Shown here: positions 63,730-64,000 of the stretch, piece by piece
How positions within the stretch are numbered: the stretch's first letter is position 1
Layout of the letters: each line of letters opens with the position of its first letter
The notes under the pieces: model-generated
Seen by the model: the letters and a program-made list of their open reading frames with translations, nothing else
The model's database searches: none
Told to the model about the DNA's origin: nothing
Position numbers and translations under genes: made by a program
NCBI GenBank assembly: GCA_963210315.1
Contig: OY723293.1
Coordinates: 62,001-126,000 of the forward strand
Origin: Rhynchopus euleeides
Lineage: Eukaryota > Euglenozoa > Diplonemea > Diplonemida > Diplonemidae
DNA length: 64,000 nucleotides
Direction of reading: 5' to 3'

Positions 63730-64000
63730 TCATACAGTGGAGCTCATGTCGCGTATTGTGAGGTCGTCCGGGACCTGTGCGTAGTCTTCTTCGCTATACA
63801 GCGAGAGCCTGTTGGCAGCAAATGTCACGGGTATCGGGCGCGGCGCTGCGTTCCGTGATTTGCAAACACGAACCCAGTCTGAAAGCTCTGCATGATCCTC
63901 GCGATCCCCGAGCACCTCCAACGCTCTGTGGAAGGCGCCGTCATACAGGAGCTCCACAGCAACGTTGTGCGCAACACACGGGTCTTTGGAGCTGGCACTG
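63730..64000 (-). CDS. 3' end of a gene running off the right edge
   Basis: The frame is open from the edge (SSKDPCVAHNVAVELLYDGA and following) to a TAG at 63730, about 89 residues. It includes FHRALEVLGDREDHAELSDW, VRVCKSRNAAPRPIPVTF, and YSEEDYAQVPDDLTIRDMSS near the end. GC3-rich codons and strand agree with the other host genes. The family is not recognised from this piece. Confidence 0.6.
   Translation of the reverse strand, partial: SASSKDPCVAHNVAVELLYDGAFHRALEVLGDREDHAELSDWVRVCKSRNAAPRPIPVTFAANRLSLYSEEDYAQVPDDLTIRDMSSTV

Overview
The window is nuclear DNA from a GC-rich eukaryote whose genes carry short spliceosomal introns. It mixes two kinds of sequence. One is a set of intron-poor host genes, all on the minus strand. 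The other is a dense accumulation of mobile elements, many inserted inside one another. The organism cannot be named from sequence alone. Three traits would suit a flagellated protist, possibly a euglenozoan: every host gene points the same way, every intron reconstructed here (8 of 8) has a GTATG donor, and a tyrosine-recombinase retrotransposon has the gag-YR-RT/RNaseH gene order known from kinetoplastid VIPER elements. This assignment is inference.

Layout. 1-157: 3' part of a minus-strand gene that runs off the left edge. 256-5425: complete-looking YR retrotransposon (gag, tyrosine recombinase, RT-RNase H) with split direct repeats. 5.4-11.3 kb: gene-poor DNA with a GTCGAC-rich palindromic patch, a 440-bp MITE and a 1.1-kb foldback element. 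11427-13703: membrane protein with a C2-like region and an MCTP-like C-terminus. 15867-33328: a 17.5-kb nest of elements. An outer element with CACGGTGGGATC termini holds a 3.0-kb CACGGTGGACTCC element (copy A), which is itself hit by a hAT-type MITE. Its right terminus is split by a 10.5-kb transposon with about 0.87-kb inverted repeats. That transposon carries copy B of the CACGG element (with the same MITE inside), a 1.4-kb head-to-head array of 41-bp palindromic units, and a 1.9-kb GGGGGTATGG-ended element.

34.7-50.6 kb: host gene block, all minus: DAHP synthase (first step of the shikimate pathway), PPIL4-type cyclophilin-RRM splicing factor, C2-GRAM protein, secreted ADA2-like adenosine deaminase, a three-module protein of unknown role and a 65-residue Dpy-30 protein. 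A hAT MITE with a perfect 8-bp target duplication sits at 49.1-49.8 kb. 51149-54002: a stand-alone member of the CACGG element superfamily with two genes. 54.8-64.0 kb: small ankyrin protein, a 1154-residue three-exon secreted protein of unknown family, and the 3' end of another gene at the right edge.

The best candidate for an undescribed system is the CACGG-terminus element superfamily: 2-bp target duplications, termini packed with family-specific palindromes, and a conserved pair of genes that I cannot match to any known transposase. Four related elements lie in this window, plus a partial duplicate of one of them.
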